Source of the DNA: Mesorhizobium sp. ES1-4
Lineage (GTDB): Bacteria > Pseudomonadota > Alphaproteobacteria > Rhizobiales > Rhizobiaceae
Reading direction: 5' to 3'
Assembly (NCBI RefSeq): GCF_020164745.1
Contig: NZ_JAIUGV010000003.1
Span: 310,001-374,000, forward strand
Length of the DNA: 64,000 bases
The notes below the pieces were generated by a model that had not been told where the DNA came from, did not search any database, and saw only the letters and a list, made by a program, of their open reading frames with translations. Both the position numbers and the translations under genes were made by a program. Positions 8,910 through 18,321 of the stretch are shown one piece after another; within the stretch, counting starts at the first letter, position 1; every line of letters starts with the position of its first letter.

Positions 8910-10457
8910 ATGTCACCCATTGGTATTCTTCGCAGGCATCGCGTCGCCGCCCTGCTGGGCGCTGCGCTGATCATCTCCCCCGTCGTCGGCGCAGTCGCCC
9001 AAAGCACTGGCAATGCCAGCTTGAGCAAAGTCGTTGCGACAACGCAGACCCCAGCCGCCGGAACAACGGCTCCGAACGGATCGTTCGCGCCGATCGTGGC
9101 GTCGACCAAGCCCGCTGTCGTCACCGTCACGAGCGTCATGAAGGGGCAGCCGCAAATCATGAGCCAAGGTTCGCCCTTCGGCGGCAATTCTCCTTTCGAT
9201 GACTATTTCCGCCAGTTCTTCGGCGATCAGGGCATGCCTGCTCCCAAGACGCCTCCGCAGCAACAGTCGCCGCACGCCGAGGCACTTGGTTCAGGCTTTA
9301 TCGTCAATGCCGACGGCACCATCGTCACCAACAACCACGTCGTCGACGGCGCATCCTCGATCAAGGTCACGCTCGACGACGGCACGGAGCTTCCGGCCAA
9401 GTTGGTCGGCCGCGACGCCAAGAACGATCTCGCTGTCTTGAAGATCAAAGCCGACAAGGCCTTGCCGACCATCAAGTGGGGCGACTCCGACAAGCTGATG
9501 ACCGGCGATCAGGTATTGGCGATCGGCAATCCGTTCGGCATCGGCACCACGGTCACCGCCGGCATCGTCTCGGCGCGCGGCCGCGATCTGCATAGCGGGC
9601 CGTTCGACGACTTCATCCAGATCGACGCCCCGATCAACCACGGCAATTCCGGCGGTCCGCTCGTGGATATCAATGGCAATGTCGTCGGCATCAACACGGC
9701 GATCTATTCGCCCAATGGTGGCAGCGTCGGCGTCGGCTTCGCCATCCCGTCGGACCAGGCCCAGAAGGTGGTCGCCAAGCTGATGAAGGGTGGCAACATC
9801 GAATACGGCTATCTCGGCGTCGAGATCCAGCCCGTCACCCCGGACGTCGCCAACGCCATCGGGCTCGACCATCCAGGCGGCGCCTTGGTCTCGCAGGTCA
9901 ATGATGGGTCGCCCGCTGCCAAGGCCGGCATCGAAACCGGCGACGTCATCACCGGCTTCGCCGGCCAGGACATCAAGGATCCGAAGGATCTGTCGCGGGC
10001 CGTCGCGGACGTCGCGCCAGGATCCAAGGAACCGGTGGCTGTCTGGCGCAAGGGCAAGGCCATGCAGATCTCCGTCGATGTCGGGCGCAACCAGGACGAT
10101 GCGAAGACGGCATCGACCGGCGGTTCCGGCGCGCCGAGCCCCGAACAGGGCCCCCGCGCGCCGGCCATCGGCCTCGGCCTGATGGACATCACGCCCGATA
10201 TACGCCAGCAGATGAACCTGGCCGACAACGAGCAGGGCGCGGTGGTCGCAACCGTCAACCCGAACAAGGCCGCGGGCAGCGCCGGCATCCAGCCCGGCGA
10301 CATCATCGTCGCTGTCAACCAGGCGCCGGTGAAGAACGCCAGGCAGGTCACGCAGGCCATCGCGCAGGCCAGCAAGTCAGGCCGCAAATCGGTGCTGCTG
10401 CTGGTGGAACGCGACGGCAGCCAGATCTATGTCGCCGTCCCGTTCGCCAATGGCTGA
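8910..10457 (+). CDS. Do-family periplasmic serine protease (DegP/HtrA type)
   Basis: 515 residues. A signal peptide (VAALLGAALIISPVVGAVAQ) sends it to the periplasm. The trypsin-like domain carries the catalytic triad in TNNHVVDGA (His), KNDLAVLKI (Asp) and GNSGGPLVD (Ser). Two PDZ domains follow, one from about residue 300 (YLGVEIQPV) and one from about 420 (AIGLGLMDI), each with a GI(E/Q)xGD(V/I)I core. It degrades or chaperones misfolded envelope proteins. Rhizobia carry several paralogues, so I do not choose between degP and degQ-type symbols. Monocistronic, with a hairpin after the stop. Confidence 0.93.
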   Translation: MSPIGILRRHRVAALLGAALIISPVVGAVAQSTGNASLSKVVATTQTPAAGTTAPNGSFAPIVASTKPAVVTVTSVMKGQPQIMSQGSPFGGNSPFDDYFRQFFGDQGMPAPKTPPQQQSPHAEALGSGFIVNADGTIVTNNHVVDGASSIKVTLDDGTELPAKLVGRDAKNDLAVLKIKADKALPTIKWGDSDKLMTGDQVLAIGNPFGIGTTVTAGIVSARGRDLHSGPFDDFIQIDAPINHGNSGGPLVDINGNVVGINTAIYSPNGGSVGVGFAIPSDQAQKVVAKLMKGGNIEYGYLGVEIQPVTPDVANAIGLDHPGGALVSQVNDGSPAAKAGIETGDVITGFAGQDIKDPKDLSRAVADVAPGSKEPVAVWRKGKAMQISVDVGRNQDDAKTASTGGSGAPSPEQGPRAPAIGLGLMDITPDIRQQMNLADNEQGAVVATVNPNKAAGSAGIQPGDIIVAVNQAPVKNARQVTQAIAQASKSGRKSVLLLVERDGSQIYVAVPFANG

Positions 10458-10481
10458 GCCGTGACGCTGACTTAACATCCT

Positions 10482-10512
10482 GTGGCGGGTTTGCCGGCGA
10501 CGGTCCCGCCAC
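10482..10512. terminator. bidirectional hairpin between degP-type gene and coaA
   Basis: GTGGCGGG and CCCGCCAC form an 8-bp stem with a 15-base loop, in the short gap between two convergent genes. This is a plausible terminator for both, although it lacks a T-tract. Confidence 0.5.
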
Positions 10513-10546
10513 CACGCCTAATGGATCCGTTCCGACGCGACGCGCT

Positions 10547-11506
10547 TCAGAGCTTGCGCAGCGCAACTTCCTCGACCAGGTGGTCGGCGCCCTTGCGTAG
10601 GATCAGGTCGGCGCGGGCGCGCGTCGGCAGGATATTTTCGCGCAGGTTCTTCAGGTTGATGTTGGTCCACAGACCCTCGGCGATTGCCCTCGCCGCATCC
10701 TCCGACAGCTGCGAGTAGCGGTGGAAGAAGGAGTCCGGATCGCGGAAGGCGGTCTCGCGCAGCCGCATGAAGCGGGAAATATACCACTGGTGGATCAGCT
10801 TTTCGTCGGCATCGATATAGATGGCGAAGTCGAAGAAGTCCGACAGGAAGGGCACGATCTTGCCGTCCTGCGGCAGCTTGCCCGGCTGCAGCACGTTGAT
10901 GCCTTCGAAGATCAGGATGTCGGGCCGGTCGATGGTGACGAACTCGCCGGGGATGACGTCATAGGTGAGGTGCGAATAGACCGGTGCGCGGACGTCGGGC
11001 AACGCCGACTTGATGCCGGAAAGGAAGCGCAGCAGCGCGCCGACATCGTAGCTGTCGGGAAAACCCTTGCGTTCCATCAGGTTTTCGCGGCGCAGCACCT
11101 CGTTGGGCAACAGGAAGCCGTCCGTGGTGATGAGGTCGACCTTGGGGCTCGACGGCCATCGCGCCAGAAGTTCCTTCAGCACGCGCGCCGTGGTCGATTT
11201 GCCGACCGCGACGGAACCGGCGATGCCGATGATGAACGGCGTCTTGACGATATCGACGGCATTGAAAAAGGCCTGGCGCTGCCGGAACAGAAGCTGGCTC
11301 GCCTCGACATGCGCCGACAAAAGCCGCGACAATGACAGATAGATGCGTTTGACCTCTTCGAGGTCGACGGGATCGTTGAGCGACCGCAGGCGGCGGAATT
11401 CGTCCTCGGTCAGCGTCAGCGGCGTCTGGGCGCGGAACTGCGACCATTGCTCGGCCGAGAAGAAGCGAAAGGGGGAATATTTCTCGGTTGGCGCGAGCTG
11501 ATCCAT
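10547..11506 (-). CDS. coaA: type I pantothenate kinase
   Basis: 319 residues. Phosphorylates pantothenate, the committed step of coenzyme A synthesis. Walker A is [11 protein letters not shown] (about residue 100), followed by [11 protein letters not shown] and KGFPDSYD, both characteristic of the prokaryotic type I kinase; [11 protein letters not shown] is near the C-terminus. Its place immediately after hisE is the usual rhizobial arrangement, and the 24-base gap suggests that it is transcribed with the his genes. Confidence 0.96.
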   Translation of the reverse strand: MDQLAPTEKYSPFRFFSAEQWSQFRAQTPLTLTEDEFRRLRSLNDPVDLEEVKRIYLSLSRLLSAHVEASQLLFRQRQAFFNAVDIVKTPFIIGIAGSVAVGKSTTARVLKELLARWPSSPKVDLITTDGFLLPNEVLRRENLMERKGFPDSYDVGALLRFLSGIKSALPDVRAPVYSHLTYDVIPGEFVTIDRPDILIFEGINVLQPGKLPQDGKIVPFLSDFFDFAIYIDADEKLIHQWYISRFMRLRETAFRDPDSFFHRYSQLSEDAARAIAEGLWTNINLKNLRENILPTRARADLILRKGADHLVEEVALRKL

Positions 11507-11530
11507 CGAGATACCTGCCCTCCCTCGCGG

Positions 11531-11854
11531 TCAGCCCTTGGGCCGTGACGCCTTCTCGGCGATGCCCGAACGCCCGGTACGGCTTTCGAGCTCCTTGAGC
11601 ACGTCGTCCAGCGGAACGCCCGCTATGCCGAGAACGACGAGCCAATGATACATTAGATCGGCGCTTTCCGAAACGAGGCCCTGTTTGTCGCCCTTGACGG
11701 CGGCGATGACCGTCTCGACCGCTTCTTCGCCGAGCTTCTGCGCCGCCTTGTCCATGCCGCGCGCGAACAGTTTGGCCGTCCACGAGTCCGGATCGCCGGA
11801 ATGGACGCGGTCGCTGACGATTTTTTCCAGGTCGGAGAGCGAAAATTCGGCCAT
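11531..11854 (-). CDS. hisE: phosphoribosyl-ATP diphosphatase
   Basis: 107 residues of the all-alpha NTP pyrophosphatase (MazG-like) fold. It hydrolyses phosphoribosyl-ATP to phosphoribosyl-AMP, the second step of histidine synthesis. [13 protein letters not shown] and [11 protein letters not shown] give the acidic metal-binding residues expected. It is a standalone HisE, not fused to HisI, which is normal for alphaproteobacteria. Separated from hisF by about 60 bases occupied by a dispersed repeat. Confidence 0.95.
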   Translation of the reverse strand: MAEFSLSDLEKIVSDRVHSGDPDSWTAKLFARGMDKAAQKLGEEAVETVIAAVKGDKQGLVSESADLMYHWLVVLGIAGVPLDDVLKELESRTGRSGIAEKASRPKG

Positions 11855-11880
11855 ATCCGTCTATCTTCTTGTCTAAGGCC

Positions 11881-11919
11881 GATCTTTTCCGAAAAGCCGG
11901 TTCAGGGAACATGCTCTAG
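11881..11919. repeat. dispersed AGCATGAT palindromic repeat, copy 2 (internally deleted)
   Basis: GATCTTTTCCGAAAAGCCGG followed by CATGCTCTAG matches one arm and the end of the repeat also seen upstream of the phosphofructokinase gene, with part of the middle missing. It fills the hisF-hisE gap, and its terminal CTAG contains the hisF stop codon, so the repeat has become the 3' end of that gene. Confidence 0.65.
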
Positions 11920-12707
11920 GACCTGTTGCCCAGCGAGTCCAGCCGCATCGGCAGGCCGGCCTTGGCCATATGCGCCTTGGCTTCGGCAATCGTGTAGGTT
12001 CCGAAATGGAAGATGGACGCCGCCAGAACCGCACCCGCATGGCCGTCGCGGATGCCTTCGACCATGTGGTCGAGCGTGCCGACACCGCCCGATGCTATGA
12101 CCGGCGCGCGCACCGCGTCCGATACTGCCCGCGTCAACGCGATATCGTAGCCGGCCTTGGTGCCATCGCGGTCCATCGACGTCAACAAGATCTCGCCAGC
12201 GCCGCGATCGACCATGCGGCGCGCGAATTCGACCGCGTCGATACCGGTCTTCTCGCGGCCACCGTGGGTGAATATCTCCCAGCGGTCGGCCTCGCCGGCG
12301 CCGGACACTTTCTTGGCATCGATGGCGACGACAATGCATTGGTTGCCGAACTTGTCGGCGGCTTCGGCGACGAAATCCGGGTTCTTCACCGCCGCCGTGT
12401 TGATCGACACCTTGTCGGCGCCGGCCAGCAGCAATTTCCTGATGTCCGCAATCTGGCGCACGCCGCCGCCGACGGTCAGCGGCATGAAGCACTGTTCAGC
12501 GGTACGGGCGACGACGTCGAAGATGGTCTCGCGATTGTCCGACGAAGCGGTGATATCGAGAAAGCAGAGCTCGTCGGCGCCGGCGGCGTCATAGGCCTTG
12601 GCTGCCTCCACCGGATCGCCGGCGTCGATGAGGTCGACGAAATTGACGCCCTTGACGACACGGCCGTCCTTGACGTCGAGGCAAGGAATGACGCGGGCTT
12701 TCAGCAT
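11916..12707 (-). CDS. hisF: imidazole glycerol phosphate synthase, cyclase subunit
   Basis: 263-residue (beta/alpha)8 barrel. With HisH it converts PRFAR plus ammonia to imidazole glycerol phosphate and AICAR. CLDVKDG at the N-terminus and VVAIDAKKV in the middle give the two catalytic aspartates; TVGGGVRQ and IASGGVG are the phosphate-binding loops. Its ATG overlaps the stop of the upstream arginase-family gene by one base, so it is translationally coupled to it. Confidence 0.97.
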   Translation of the reverse strand: MLKARVIPCLDVKDGRVVKGVNFVDLIDAGDPVEAAKAYDAAGADELCFLDITASSDNRETIFDVVARTAEQCFMPLTVGGGVRQIADIRKLLLAGADKVSINTAAVKNPDFVAEAADKFGNQCIVVAIDAKKVSGAGEADRWEIFTHGGREKTGIDAVEFARRMVDRGAGEILLTSMDRDGTKAGYDIALTRAVSDAVRAPVIASGGVGTLDHMVEGIRDGHAGAVLAASIFHFGTYTIAEAKAHMAKAGLPMRLDSLGNRS

Positions 12708-13543
12708 CAGCGGCCCTCTATGGTGGCAAGCAGGTCGGTCAGCAGTTGGCCGACCAGCGGCGGCACGTCGGCCTGGGCATCGAAGGCCGGATTGTAAGCG
12801 GAAACGGTGATGCCGACGACCGGCACGGCAAGCGCCATGGCGCAGGCCGCATCGCGCAGCTGCTCCGGGTTCGGCCCGCCAGGGGTGACGTAACGGTTGG
12901 CTTGCAGCTCCTCGGGGTCATGCACGTCGAGATCGAGATGAATGTGCACGCTGCTGGCGCCGGCTGCGTTCAGTTTTTCCGCCGCTTGCGCCACGCCCGG
13001 ACATTCCGTCCGGATGACCGGCAATGTTTCGAGAAGCTTCTCCTCCGCCGGATCGAGATCGCGGGCGTTGACGAGCACGCAGCGCGCCGGATCTATAGGC
13101 TTGAAGCCGGGAATGGCCGATGCCATCGGACGCCAGCACAGGCCAAGCACCGTCGCCAGCGCCATGCCGTCGAGAAAGCCATGCACGGAAGTCTCGGGCG
13201 TGTTGAGGTCGCCGTGCTGGTCCGCCCAGATGATGGCATCGGCGCCCTCGCCGGCGACGGCGCCCGCCGACGTCAGGCAGTTTCCGGCCAGCACGATGGG
13301 GAACCGCCCCCTGTCGCGGGCAATGCGGACCTCGCCCGACACGGCGTTGCAGACGGCAAAACCCGTGGCGATCTCGCGCTCCTGGTCGTCGCCGACCCTG
13401 CCGATATCCTCGACCGTGACGTCATGGCCGGCAAGGGTCAGGGCATCGACCAGCCCGCCTGATATCAGCGCGTCGGGCCCCTGGCCCATGCCGCCGTGAT
13501 AATGGCCGCTGTCATAGGAGGCCAGGATGAGCGAGACTTTCAC
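12707..13543 (-). CDS. arginase-family (ureohydrolase fold) protein inside the his operon
   Basis: 278 residues. Metal-binding motifs of the arginase/agmatinase/formimidoylglutamase superfamily are visible: [13 protein letters not shown] (DxHxD, about residue 108) and [10 protein letters not shown] (DxDxxDP, about residue 200). The first motif, GGDH in arginase, reads LAGNCLTS here, so Cys or Asn replaces the usual His ligand. Substrate is unknown; the family cleaves guanidino or formimino groups. It overlaps hisA by four bases and hisF by one, so it is translated with both. It may act on a histidine-pathway or histidine-breakdown compound, but that is inference from position only. Confidence 0.82.
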   Translation of the reverse strand: MKVSLILASYDSGHYHGGMGQGPDALISGGLVDALTLAGHDVTVEDIGRVGDDQEREIATGFAVCNAVSGEVRIARDRGRFPIVLAGNCLTSAGAVAGEGADAIIWADQHGDLNTPETSVHGFLDGMALATVLGLCWRPMASAIPGFKPIDPARCVLVNARDLDPAEEKLLETLPVIRTECPGVAQAAEKLNAAGASSVHIHLDLDVHDPEELQANRYVTPGGPNPEQLRDAACAMALAVPVVGITVSAYNPAFDAQADVPPLVGQLLTDLLATIEGR

Positions 13544-14289
13544 GACCGCGCCTCCATCGCTGCCCTGCCTTGCAGGATCGCCAGCGCCTCGGCGGGATCG
13601 ATGCGGCCATCATAGAGGGCGCGGCCCGAAATCGCTCCCTCGAGCTTTTGCGCGTCGGGCATGGTCATGCGCACGATGTCGGCGATCGAAGCCAGCCCGC
13701 CCGAGGCGATGACCGGGATCGACACAGCATCGGCGAGGTCGATGGTGGCGTCCCAGTTGATGCCGGTCAGCACGCCGTCGCGGTCGATATCGGTGTAGAT
13801 GATGGCGGCGACGCCGGCGCCCTCGAACTTTCTGGCCAGTTCGATGACGCCCAGGCTCGACGCCTCGGCCCAGCCCTCGACCGCCACCTTGCCGCCCTTG
13901 GCGTCGATGCCGACGGCCACCTTGCCAGGAAAGGCCTTGCAGGCCTGCCTGACCAGATCGGGATCGCGCACCGCAACCGTGCCGAGGATGACGCGGGCGA
14001 GCCCACGATCGAGCCAGTCCTCGATCTCATCCAGCGTGCGGATGCCGCCACCGAGCTGCACCGGGCTCTTCGTCGCCTTGAGAATGGCGCCGACCGCGGC
14101 GCTGTTGACGCTCTGGCCCTGGAAGGCGCCGTTGAGGTCGACGACATGCAGCCACTCGAAGCCCTGCTCCTCGAAGGCTTTTGCCTGCGCGGCGGGGTCA
14201 TCATTGTAGACGGTCGCGGTGGCCATGTCGCCGTGCCTGAGGCGCACGCATTGGCCGTCCTTGAGATCGATGGCTGGAAAGAGGATCAT
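13540..14289 (-). CDS. hisA: phosphoribosylformimino-AICAR ribotide isomerase
   Basis: 249 residues, a (beta/alpha)8 barrel homologous to HisF. It isomerises ProFAR to [22 protein letters not shown] at the N-terminus carries the catalytic Asp, YTDIDRDG the second Asp, and LGGGIRT and IASGGLA bind phosphates. The frame stays open 87 codons further upstream, but that part overlaps the DUF1330 gene and lacks family sequence, so I start at MILF. Confidence 0.97.
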   Translation of the reverse strand: MILFPAIDLKDGQCVRLRHGDMATATVYNDDPAAQAKAFEEQGFEWLHVVDLNGAFQGQSVNSAAVGAILKATKSPVQLGGGIRTLDEIEDWLDRGLARVILGTVAVRDPDLVRQACKAFPGKVAVGIDAKGGKVAVEGWAEASSLGVIELARKFEGAGVAAIIYTDIDRDGVLTGINWDATIDLADAVSIPVIASGGLASIADIVRMTMPDAQKLEGAISGRALYDGRIDPAEALAILQGRAAMEARS

Positions 14290-14293
14290 CCGC

Positions 14294-14584
14294 TCAAGCG
14301 CCTTCCACGATGACGAAATGGCCTGATGAGGCGGCAAGCCGGAACTGCGAAGCATGCTGGTATTCAGGCGAATGATAGCATTCGACCGCCTTGTCGAAAG
14401 ACTCGAACTCGACCAGCACGTGGCGGTTGCCGGTCGGCCGTTCCGGATTTTCATGGCGGCCGGCCCGCACGGCGAATTTCGCGCCATACTTCGCGAACGC
14501 CGCCGCGTTCGCCTCGATGTACCGTTTGTACAATTCGGGGTCTCGGACATCGATCATCGCCATCCAGTAGCCCTTCTTGCTCAT
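14294..14584 (-). CDS. DUF1330 family protein
   Basis: 96 residues, a ferredoxin-like alpha/beta protein of the DUF1330 type: [14 protein letters not shown] at the start, then [27 protein letters not shown]. Members are related to dimeric alpha-beta barrel proteins, with no established reaction. It lies between hisH and hisA with gaps of five and four bases, so it is co-translated with the histidine genes, although not a known part of the pathway. Confidence 0.85.
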   Translation of the reverse strand: MSKKGYWMAMIDVRDPELYKRYIEANAAAFAKYGAKFAVRAGRHENPERPTGNRHVLVEFESFDKAVECYHSPEYQHASQFRLAASSGHFVIVEGA

Positions 14585-14589
14585 GGTGT

Positions 14590-15240
14590 TCAGGGCCTCC
14601 AGCGCAGGAAATTGGCGATCAGCGCCAGGCCCAGCGCCTGGCTCTTTTCAGGATGGAACTGCGTGCCGGCGAGGTTGTCGCGCGCGACCGCGGCTGTCAC
14701 CGGGCCGCCATAGTCGGCAACGGCAAGGACCTCGTCCGGCTTTTTCGCATCGAGATGGTAGGAGTGGACGAAATAGGCATGCAGCCCGGTTGGTCCGGTC
14801 GGAATGCCGGAAAACAGCGGGTGCTGACGCTTCAATTCGATCGTGTTCCAGCCGATCTGCGGGATTTTCAGCGCCGGATCGGCCGGCGTGATCTCCTTGA
14901 CGTCGCCCGATATCCAGCCGAAACCGTTGGTGACGGTCTTTTCGAGGCCGCGCTGCGACATCAGCTGCATGCCGACGCAGATGCCAAGGAATGGCCGGCC
15001 CTCGGCGATGGCGACGTCCTCGACCGCCTCCCACATGCCCTCGACGGCGCGCAGGCCGGCCGCGCAGTCGGCATAGGCGCCGACGCCGGGCAGGACGATG
15101 CGGTCCGCGGTGCGCACACGGTCGGCGTCGGCCGTCAGGTCGATCTGCGCTGCGATGCCGGCTTCACGCGCGGCGCGCTCGAAAGCCTTGGTGGCCGAAC
15201 GCAGATTGCCCGAACCGTAATCGATGATCGCAACCCGCAT
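14590..15240 (-). CDS. hisH: imidazole glycerol phosphate synthase, glutaminase subunit
   Basis: 216 residues, a class I glutamine amidotransferase supplying ammonia to His[14 protein letters not shown] at the N-terminus, LGICVGMQL with the nucleophile Cys near residue 88, YFVHSYH, and [10 protein letters not shown] with the catalytic His and Glu. Length is normal. Two bases separate it from the DUF2628 gene. Confidence 0.97.
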   Translation of the reverse strand: MRVAIIDYGSGNLRSATKAFERAAREAGIAAQIDLTADADRVRTADRIVLPGVGAYADCAAGLRAVEGMWEAVEDVAIAEGRPFLGICVGMQLMSQRGLEKTVTNGFGWISGDVKEITPADPALKIPQIGWNTIELKRQHPLFSGIPTGPTGLHAYFVHSYHLDAKKPDEVLAVADYGGPVTAAVARDNLAGTQFHPEKSQALGLALIANFLRWRP

Positions 15241-15241
15241 C

Positions 15242-15718
15242 TCAGCGCCGTCCCGGAATGTGGGTCAGCCCGAGCGCCATGCCAGGCTGCGCCGGGCGCG
15301 CCAGAGCGGCGTCCGGAACGATGCGCGGCGGCGGCGCTGCTTCAGCCGGAAGCCCTTCGGCCTCAAGGGCATAGCGCATGTCGGCCTCCCCGATCCTGCC
15401 GGCTTCGACGACGCCCCATTCATGCCACCCGCGGCGGCGCAGTGCCGCGACGCGCAATCCCTGGCCCTCCAGCCCGACATAGAGCGAGACGAGCAGCGAC
15501 AAAAGCGAGCCGGCCACACCGAGGCCAAGCCCCTCGCCAAGCATCGAAAGCACACCCATGACCACGAAGGCGAGCACGGCTTCGATCCACAGCCGGTGCC
15601 AGGCAAGCCAGAGCGGCGGCACCAGCAGGCCAAGCCAGGCGAAGCCGTCGCGGACAAAGGCCGTCGTGTCGACTTTCTCACTGCGGCCAGGCGGCTCCAT
15701 CACGATATAGGCGGCCAT
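15242..15718 (-). CDS. DUF2628 family membrane protein
   Basis: 158 residues. Two or three hydrophobic segments ([47 protein letters not shown]) mark an inner-membrane protein, with a soluble proline-rich tail. This DUF2628 protein is commonly found between hisB and hisH in Rhizobiales; its role is unknown. Spacing of four bases to hisB and two to hisH puts it firmly in the operon. Confidence 0.85.
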   Translation of the reverse strand: MAAYIVMEPPGRSEKVDTTAFVRDGFAWLGLLVPPLWLAWHRLWIEAVLAFVVMGVLSMLGEGLGLGVAGSLLSLLVSLYVGLEGQGLRVAALRRRGWHEWGVVEAGRIGEADMRYALEAEGLPAEAAPPPRIVPDAALARPAQPGMALGLTHIPGRR

Positions 15719-15722
15719 GGAG

Positions 15723-16325
15723 CTATCCCTTCAAGGAACCCTTGGTGGAGGGAACCGCGTCAGGCTGGCGCGGATCGCGCTCGATTGCGGCGCGCAGCGC
15801 GCGCGCCACCGCCTTGAAGCAGGTCTCGGCGATATGATGGTTGTTGGCGCCATAATGGTTGGTGACATGCAGCGTGATGCCGGCATTCTGCGCCAGCGCC
15901 TGGAAGAATTCCCGCACCAGTTCGGTGTCGAACGTGCCGATCTTGGGCGAAGAGAACGAAACGTTCCAGACCAGGAAAGGCCTGCCCGACACGTCGATCG
16001 CCGCGCGCGTCAGGGTCTCGTCCATGGCAAGGTCGATCGAGGCGTAGCGCATGATGCCGCGCCGCTCGCCAAGCGCCTTGGTCAAGGCCTGGCCAAGCGC
16101 GATGCCGGTATCCTCGACCGTGTGGTGGTCGTCTATGTGCAGATCGCCCGTCGCCCTGACGGTCATGTCGATCAGCGAATGGCGCGAAAGCTGGTCGAGC
16201 ATATGGTCGAAGAAGCCGACACCGGTGGCTATATCCGATTGGCCGGAGCCGTCGACATGGACCGACACCGAGATGTCGGTTTCCCTGGTCTTGCGGCTTG
16301 CGTCGGCGGAACGAGGCGCCATCAC
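15723..16325 (-). CDS. hisB: imidazoleglycerol-phosphate dehydratase
   Basis: 200 residues. It dehydrates imidazole glycerol phosphate to imidazole acetol phosphate. The metal-binding His-rich segments [27 protein letters not shown] and [14 protein letters not shown] are intact. It has no fused histidinol phosphatase domain, as expected outside the enterics. It is the first gene of this his cluster, so the operon promoter should lie in the gap facing hslV. Confidence 0.97.
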   Translation of the reverse strand: MMAPRSADASRKTRETDISVSVHVDGSGQSDIATGVGFFDHMLDQLSRHSLIDMTVRATGDLHIDDHHTVEDTGIALGQALTKALGERRGIMRYASIDLAMDETLTRAAIDVSGRPFLVWNVSFSSPKIGTFDTELVREFFQALAQNAGITLHVTNHYGANNHHIAETCFKAVARALRAAIERDPRQPDAVPSTKGSLKG

Positions 16326-16555
16326 TCTATCCTTGTGCCAGTGGTTCAGATCGTGACCGGTTCACGGGCTTCAAGCGCTCGCGGGCTTGAAAAACGAGAG
16401 CCTTCTAGCAGCATGATCCGGCGATTGCCAGTTGCGATACCGGGCGCTATCGAGCGGTTTGCAATCATTGGCTCCATGCATACATATGGCCGATCAAAGT
16501 CACTCGTACCGCGCCAAATCGCCTTTTAGAGGGATGGCGCGAATCGGAGCAGGAA

Positions 16556-17107
16556 ATGTCCAATGAATTGACCATGCACGCCACGACGATCGTGACCGTG
16601 CGCAAGGGCAACAAGGTGGTGATCGCCGGCGACGGCCAGGTCAGCCTTGGCCAGACCATCATGAAGGGCAACGCCCGCAAAGTGCGTCGCATCGGCAAGG
16701 ACGGCAATGTGATTGCCGGTTTCGCGGGTGCGACCGCCGATGCCTTCACTCTGCTGGAGCGGCTCGAAGCCAAGCTCGAACAATATCCCGACCAGTTGAC
16801 GCGCGCCTGCGTCGAGCTCGCCAAGGACTGGCGCACCGACCGCTATCTGCGCCGGCTGGAGGCGATGATGCTGGTTGCCGACAAGTCGGTTTCGCTGGCG
16901 CTGACCGGCAATGGCGATGTGCTCGAACCCGAACACGGCGTCATGGCCATTGGTTCGGGCGGCAACTACGCGCTGGCCGCGGCGCGTGCGCTGATGGACA
17001 CCGACAAGGATGCCGAGGAGATCGCCCGCAAGGCGATGCAGATCGCGTCCGATATCTGCGTCTACACCAACAACAATTTCGTTGTCGAAACGCTGGATGC
17101 GGCCTGA
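16556..17107 (+). CDS. hslV: ATP-dependent protease peptidase subunit HslV
   Basis: 183 residues. Proteasome-like threonine peptidase of the HslUV (ClpQY) complex. After removal of MSNELTMHA the mature protein would start at the catalytic Thr of [18 protein letters not shown] and [14 protein letters not shown] are typical. The hisB-hslV gap holds a TTCAAGC...GCTTGAA inverted repeat, but I could not fit a clear heat-shock promoter. The partner gene hslU is two genes downstream. Confidence 0.96.
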   Translation: MSNELTMHATTIVTVRKGNKVVIAGDGQVSLGQTIMKGNARKVRRIGKDGNVIAGFAGATADAFTLLERLEAKLEQYPDQLTRACVELAKDWRTDRYLRRLEAMMLVADKSVSLALTGNGDVLEPEHGVMAIGSGGNYALAAARALMDTDKDAEEIARKAMQIASDICVYTNNNFVVETLDAA

Positions 17108-17132
17108 CTCGATGCGGCTTGATCAGGCCGAT

Positions 17133-17196
17133 CATGGTCCCGAACCGCAGGACCGCGAAAGCGAAAAGTGGACGCCGGTTTTCGGAAAAGACCATG
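17133..17196. repeat. dispersed AGCATGAT-type palindrome, copy 3, ending in a start codon
   Basis: CATGGTC and GACCATG are the ends of a 64-base unit whose middle contains GCGAAAAGTGGACGCCGGTT then TTCGGAAAAG, the core seen in the other copies. The GGAAAAG of its right arm sits where a ribosome site would be, and the final ATG is the likely start of the acetyltransferase. Confidence 0.7.
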
Positions 17197-17709
17197 GCCA
17201 GACAAGAAAATAGCTACGATTTTCGGCCGGTGACCAAAAAGGACCTGCCGATGATCGCGGGCTGGCTGGCCGAGCCGCATGTTGCGCAATGGTGGGACGA
17301 TCCCGAGACGGAAATCGCGGAGATTGCCGATCACATGGACAGCATCTCTGTCGAGCCGCTGATTGTCGAGCTCGACGGAAAGCCGATCGCTTATCTGCAG
17401 AGCTATGATCCGCATATGGAGGACGACCATCCCTACGCGGATCAGCCTTTCGGCACGCTGGGCATTGATGTCACGATCGGCCGGCCGGAACTGGTCGGCA
17501 TCGGCCATGGCCCGGCGATCGTGCGCCAGTTCGTCGAAGACCTGTTCGAGGAAGGCGTGCCGCGCGTCATCATCGACCCCGACCCCGCCAATGTCAGAGC
17601 CATCCGCGCCTATGAAAAAGCCGGGTTCCGGGCCATAGATCGCAGGCAATCGATTTATGGCAACGTCGTGTTGATGGCCATCGACGCCGAAGACGCGCAG
17701 GAAGGGTAA
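17194..17709 (+). CDS. GNAT acetyltransferase, AAC(6')-like
   Basis: 171 residues from the ATG giving [10 protein letters not shown]. It is related to the aminoglycoside 6'-N-acetyltransferase group of GNAT enzymes: [14 protein letters not shown] at the start, [17 protein letters not shown] as the acetyl-CoA loop, and [18 protein letters not shown] near the end. The substrate could be a siderophore or other amine and resistance should not be assumed. A frame extension to a codon 25 residues upstream exists but falls inside the repeat and has no family sequence. Confidence 0.85.
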   Translation: MARQENSYDFRPVTKKDLPMIAGWLAEPHVAQWWDDPETEIAEIADHMDSISVEPLIVELDGKPIAYLQSYDPHMEDDHPYADQPFGTLGIDVTIGRPELVGIGHGPAIVRQFVEDLFEEGVPRVIIDPDPANVRAIRAYEKAGFRAIDRRQSIYGNVVLMAIDAEDAQEG

Positions 17710-17717
17710 TCCAAGGC

Positions 17718-18317
17718 ATGGTCGCATCCAGCGAGGACAAGAACCTCTCGGCCTATGAAAGCAGCTGGCGGATGGGCTTGCTGATCGTGGCCGGCCTGAT
17801 CGTCGTCCAGGCCGTCACGCTCTACCTGATGGGCCATCCGCCAATCTGCACCTGCGGCTACGTCAAACTCTGGCATGGCGTGGTGAACAGTTCGGAGAAC
17901 TCCCAGCATATTTCGGACTGGTACACGTTCTCGCATATCATTCATGGTTTCCTGTTCTATGCGCTGGCACGGTTCCTGTTCCCGCGTTCGCCGGTCGGCC
18001 TGAGGCTGGCATTCGCCGTCCTGATCGAGGGTGGCTGGGAGTTGCTGGAGAACAGCCCGTTCATCATCGACCGCTACCGCGCCGGCACCATCTCGCTCGA
18101 TTATTACGGCGACAGCATCATCAATTCGGTGTCCGACACACTGGCCATGGTGCTGGGATTTGTGATGGCGCGAAGGTTACCTATATGGGTGATCGTCAGC
18201 CTCGCCATCCTCTTCGAACTGGGCACCGGCTATCTCATCCGGGACAATCTGACACTCAACGTGATCATGCTGCTGCATCCGTTCGAGGCCATCAAGCAGT
18301 GGCAAAGTGGAATTTAG
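17718..18317 (+). CDS. DUF2585 (UPF0314) membrane protein
   Basis: 199 residues with about five hydrophobic helices ([54 protein letters not shown]) and the conserved segments [29 protein letters not shown] and YYGDSIINS typical of UPF0314. Function is unknown. It lies in the hslV-hslU interval, as is usual in Rhizobiales, and its end overlaps an alternative upstream start of hslU. Confidence 0.9.
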   Translation: MVASSEDKNLSAYESSWRMGLLIVAGLIVVQAVTLYLMGHPPICTCGYVKLWHGVVNSSENSQHISDWYTFSHIIHGFLFYALARFLFPRSPVGLRLAFAVLIEGGWELLENSPFIIDRYRAGTISLDYYGDSIINSVSDTLAMVLGFVMARRLPIWVIVSLAILFELGTGYLIRDNLTLNVIMLLHPFEAIKQWQSGI

Positions 18318-18321
18318 TGAT

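Noticed and set aside
13540..14550. Extended 336-residue form of hisA
   Set aside because: The first 87 residues overlap the DUF1330 gene out of frame and look like shifted DUF1330 sequence; normal HisA begins at MILF.
17194..17709. Calling the acetyltransferase an aminoglycoside resistance gene
   Set aside because: Similarity to the AAC(6') group is only at family level; it sits in a conserved housekeeping interval between hslV and hslU.
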